NCBI GenBank assembly: GCA_001803705.1
Contig: MHDY01000099.1
Span: forward strand, 328-5,860
From: Nitrospirae bacterium GWC2_56_14
GTDB lineage: Bacteria > Nitrospirota > UBA9217
Direction: 5' to 3'
DNA length: 5,533 nucleotides
Below are positions 4,867-5,533 of this stretch, one piece after another (the first letter of the stretch is position 1; each line of letters starts with the position of its first letter). The notes under the pieces are model-generated. The model made no database searches, was not told the DNA's origin, and was given only the letters and a program-made list of their open reading frames with translations. The translations under genes were made by a program, and so were the position numbers.

Positions 4867-5370
4867 GTGCACACTAATGAGTTTCCCCGTTCTTTTAGCG
4901 AGGAACTGCTGACACGCGAGCAGAAGGCGGAGCTTTTAGAGAAGACTCCTGTCGCCAAGGAGATGGACTGGCGGGAACTGCAGACGCTGGCGGGGTACTT
5001 CGCCGGATACCGGGTGGGCAGCGGGACGGTCATCTTCAACCAGGACGACCCGGGTCATTTCATGGGGGTTATCTGCCAGGGACGTGTGGACATCATCAAG
5101 AGGGATTACAGCTATGCCGAGAAGGTGATTGCCTCCCTCGGTCCCGGCAACACCATCGGGGAAATGGCGCTCATCGACGGAGAACCGCGGTCGGCCGTTG
5201 TGGTGGCCCATTCCTCGCTTCTTATCCTGATCCTGACCCAGGAGCGTTTCGACGAGCTTGCCGATACACACCCCCGCCTCTGGGGGAAGCTGATCCTCCG
5301 CCTCTCTCGAATCCTCAGCAAGCGGCTGCGGTTGACGAGCGGGGTGCTCGCCGAGTACCTGCAGGATTAG
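4867..5370 (+). CDS. Single-domain cyclic-nucleotide-binding (CRP/PKA-type) protein
   Basis: A 167-residue protein consisting of one cNMP-binding beta-barrel domain (about residues 35-130) flanked by helices. The phosphate-binding cassette reads G98-E99-MALIDGEP-R108-S109-A. It keeps the Glu and Arg that contact the ribose and cyclic phosphate in CRP and PKA regulatory subunits, so binding of cAMP, cGMP or a related ligand is credible. There is no C-terminal helix-turn-helix; after the barrel comes a basic helix (LWGKLILRLSRILSKRLRL) ending in AEYLQD, so it is not a DNA-binding regulator by itself. It probably acts through a partner. The GTG start at 4867 has GAGG (4858-4861) 5 nt upstream. 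No in-frame ATG, GTG or TTG exists between it and the stop at 4810. The stronger AAGGAGGAA at 4811-4819 is about 50 nt too far upstream to serve it. Confidence 0.88.
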   Translation: MHTNEFPRSFSEELLTREQKAELLEKTPVAKEMDWRELQTLAGYFAGYRVGSGTVIFNQDDPGHFMGVICQGRVDIIKRDYSYAEKVIASLGPGNTIGEMALIDGEPRSAVVVAHSSLLILILTQERFDELADTHPRLWGKLILRLSRILSKRLRLTSGVLAEYLQD

Positions 5371-5377
5371 CAGCTTA

Positions 5378-5404
5378 TCGTCGCTCTTTAAAAGACAGCG
5401 ACGA
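5378..5404. repeat. Perfect 8-bp stem-loop just after the cNMP-binding gene
   Basis: TCGTCGCT (5378-5385) and AGCGACGA (5397-5404) form an 8-bp stem starting 8 nt after the TAG stop. No T-run follows, so it is at best a weak terminator or an mRNA 3'-end hairpin. Confidence 0.6.
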
Positions 5405-5420
5405 AATGCCTGCTGAACTT

Positions 5421-5533
5421 CAGGTTGTTCAAAGGTAGTCAGATCGTCGCACCCGCAGCAAGCCCCGCGGAGGCGTAGCAGCGCTACGCCGCACAAGGCG
5501 GCTTGCGAGGACGGCGGCGAGATGGCTGGCTTT
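5421..5533. repeat. Intergenic palindrome, copy 2 (GC-rich core), cut by window end
   Basis: The left arm CAGGTTGTTCAAAGGTAGTC (5421-5440) onward matches copy 1 at 31/34 positions. The right arm ACGGCGGCGAGATGGCTGG (5511-5529) onward matches at 22/23. The core is different: GCAAGCC (5458-5464) pairs with GGCTTGC (5500-5506), and inside it GGCGTAGC (5472-5479) pairs perfectly with GCTACGCC (5483-5490) around AGC. The dyad centre is at 5481. By symmetry and by comparison with copy 1, the element should end about 9 bases past the window with TCAACAACC. Like copy 1 it lies in non-coding DNA just downstream of a gene. Confidence 0.88.

Overview
The window looks like chromosomal DNA from a Geobacter-type bacterium (Desulfuromonadia). 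That placement rests on the style of the genes and on a multicopy-looking intergenic palindrome of a kind I associate with Geobacter genomes. It was not checked by any search. No rRNA, tRNA, CRISPR array or transposase is visible.

Layout. Positions 1-825 (+) hold the C-terminal part of an M16 (insulinase/pitrilysin) peptidase family protein whose start lies outside the window. It converges with, and overlaps by 23 bp, a HAD phosphatase on the minus strand (803-1456). Divergent from the HAD gene is a DUF1848 protein (1584-2510, +) with a radical-SAM-like cysteine motif near its C-terminus. Next is a 67-residue helical protein of unknown function (2580-2783, +), closed by a clear intrinsic terminator (2813-2845). 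The gap after it (2863-3023) is a concentric nested palindrome: the arms of an intergenic repeat enclosing a 35+1+35 bp inverted array of heptamers. It ends only 19 bp before the start codon of a thioredoxin-reductase-like flavoprotein (3043-3933, +).

From 3934 to 4866 the DNA is AT-richer and gene-poor. It holds a 51-residue zinc-ribbon protein with its own promoter and RBS (4196-4351, +), some hairpins, and a possible frameshifted remnant of a small membrane protein on the minus strand around an 8-C tract (4562-4727). A single-domain cyclic-nucleotide-binding protein follows (4867-5370, +). The window ends inside a second copy of the intergenic palindrome (5421-5533), which has near-identical arms but an unrelated, GC-rich core.

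The genes do not form one pathway. Most appear to be separate transcription units in an ordinary chromosomal stretch. The most unusual content is the pair of intergenic palindromes sharing arms but not cores, followed by the orphan small zinc-ribbon gene and the possible remnant in the AT-rich gap. I see no convincing new multi-gene system.
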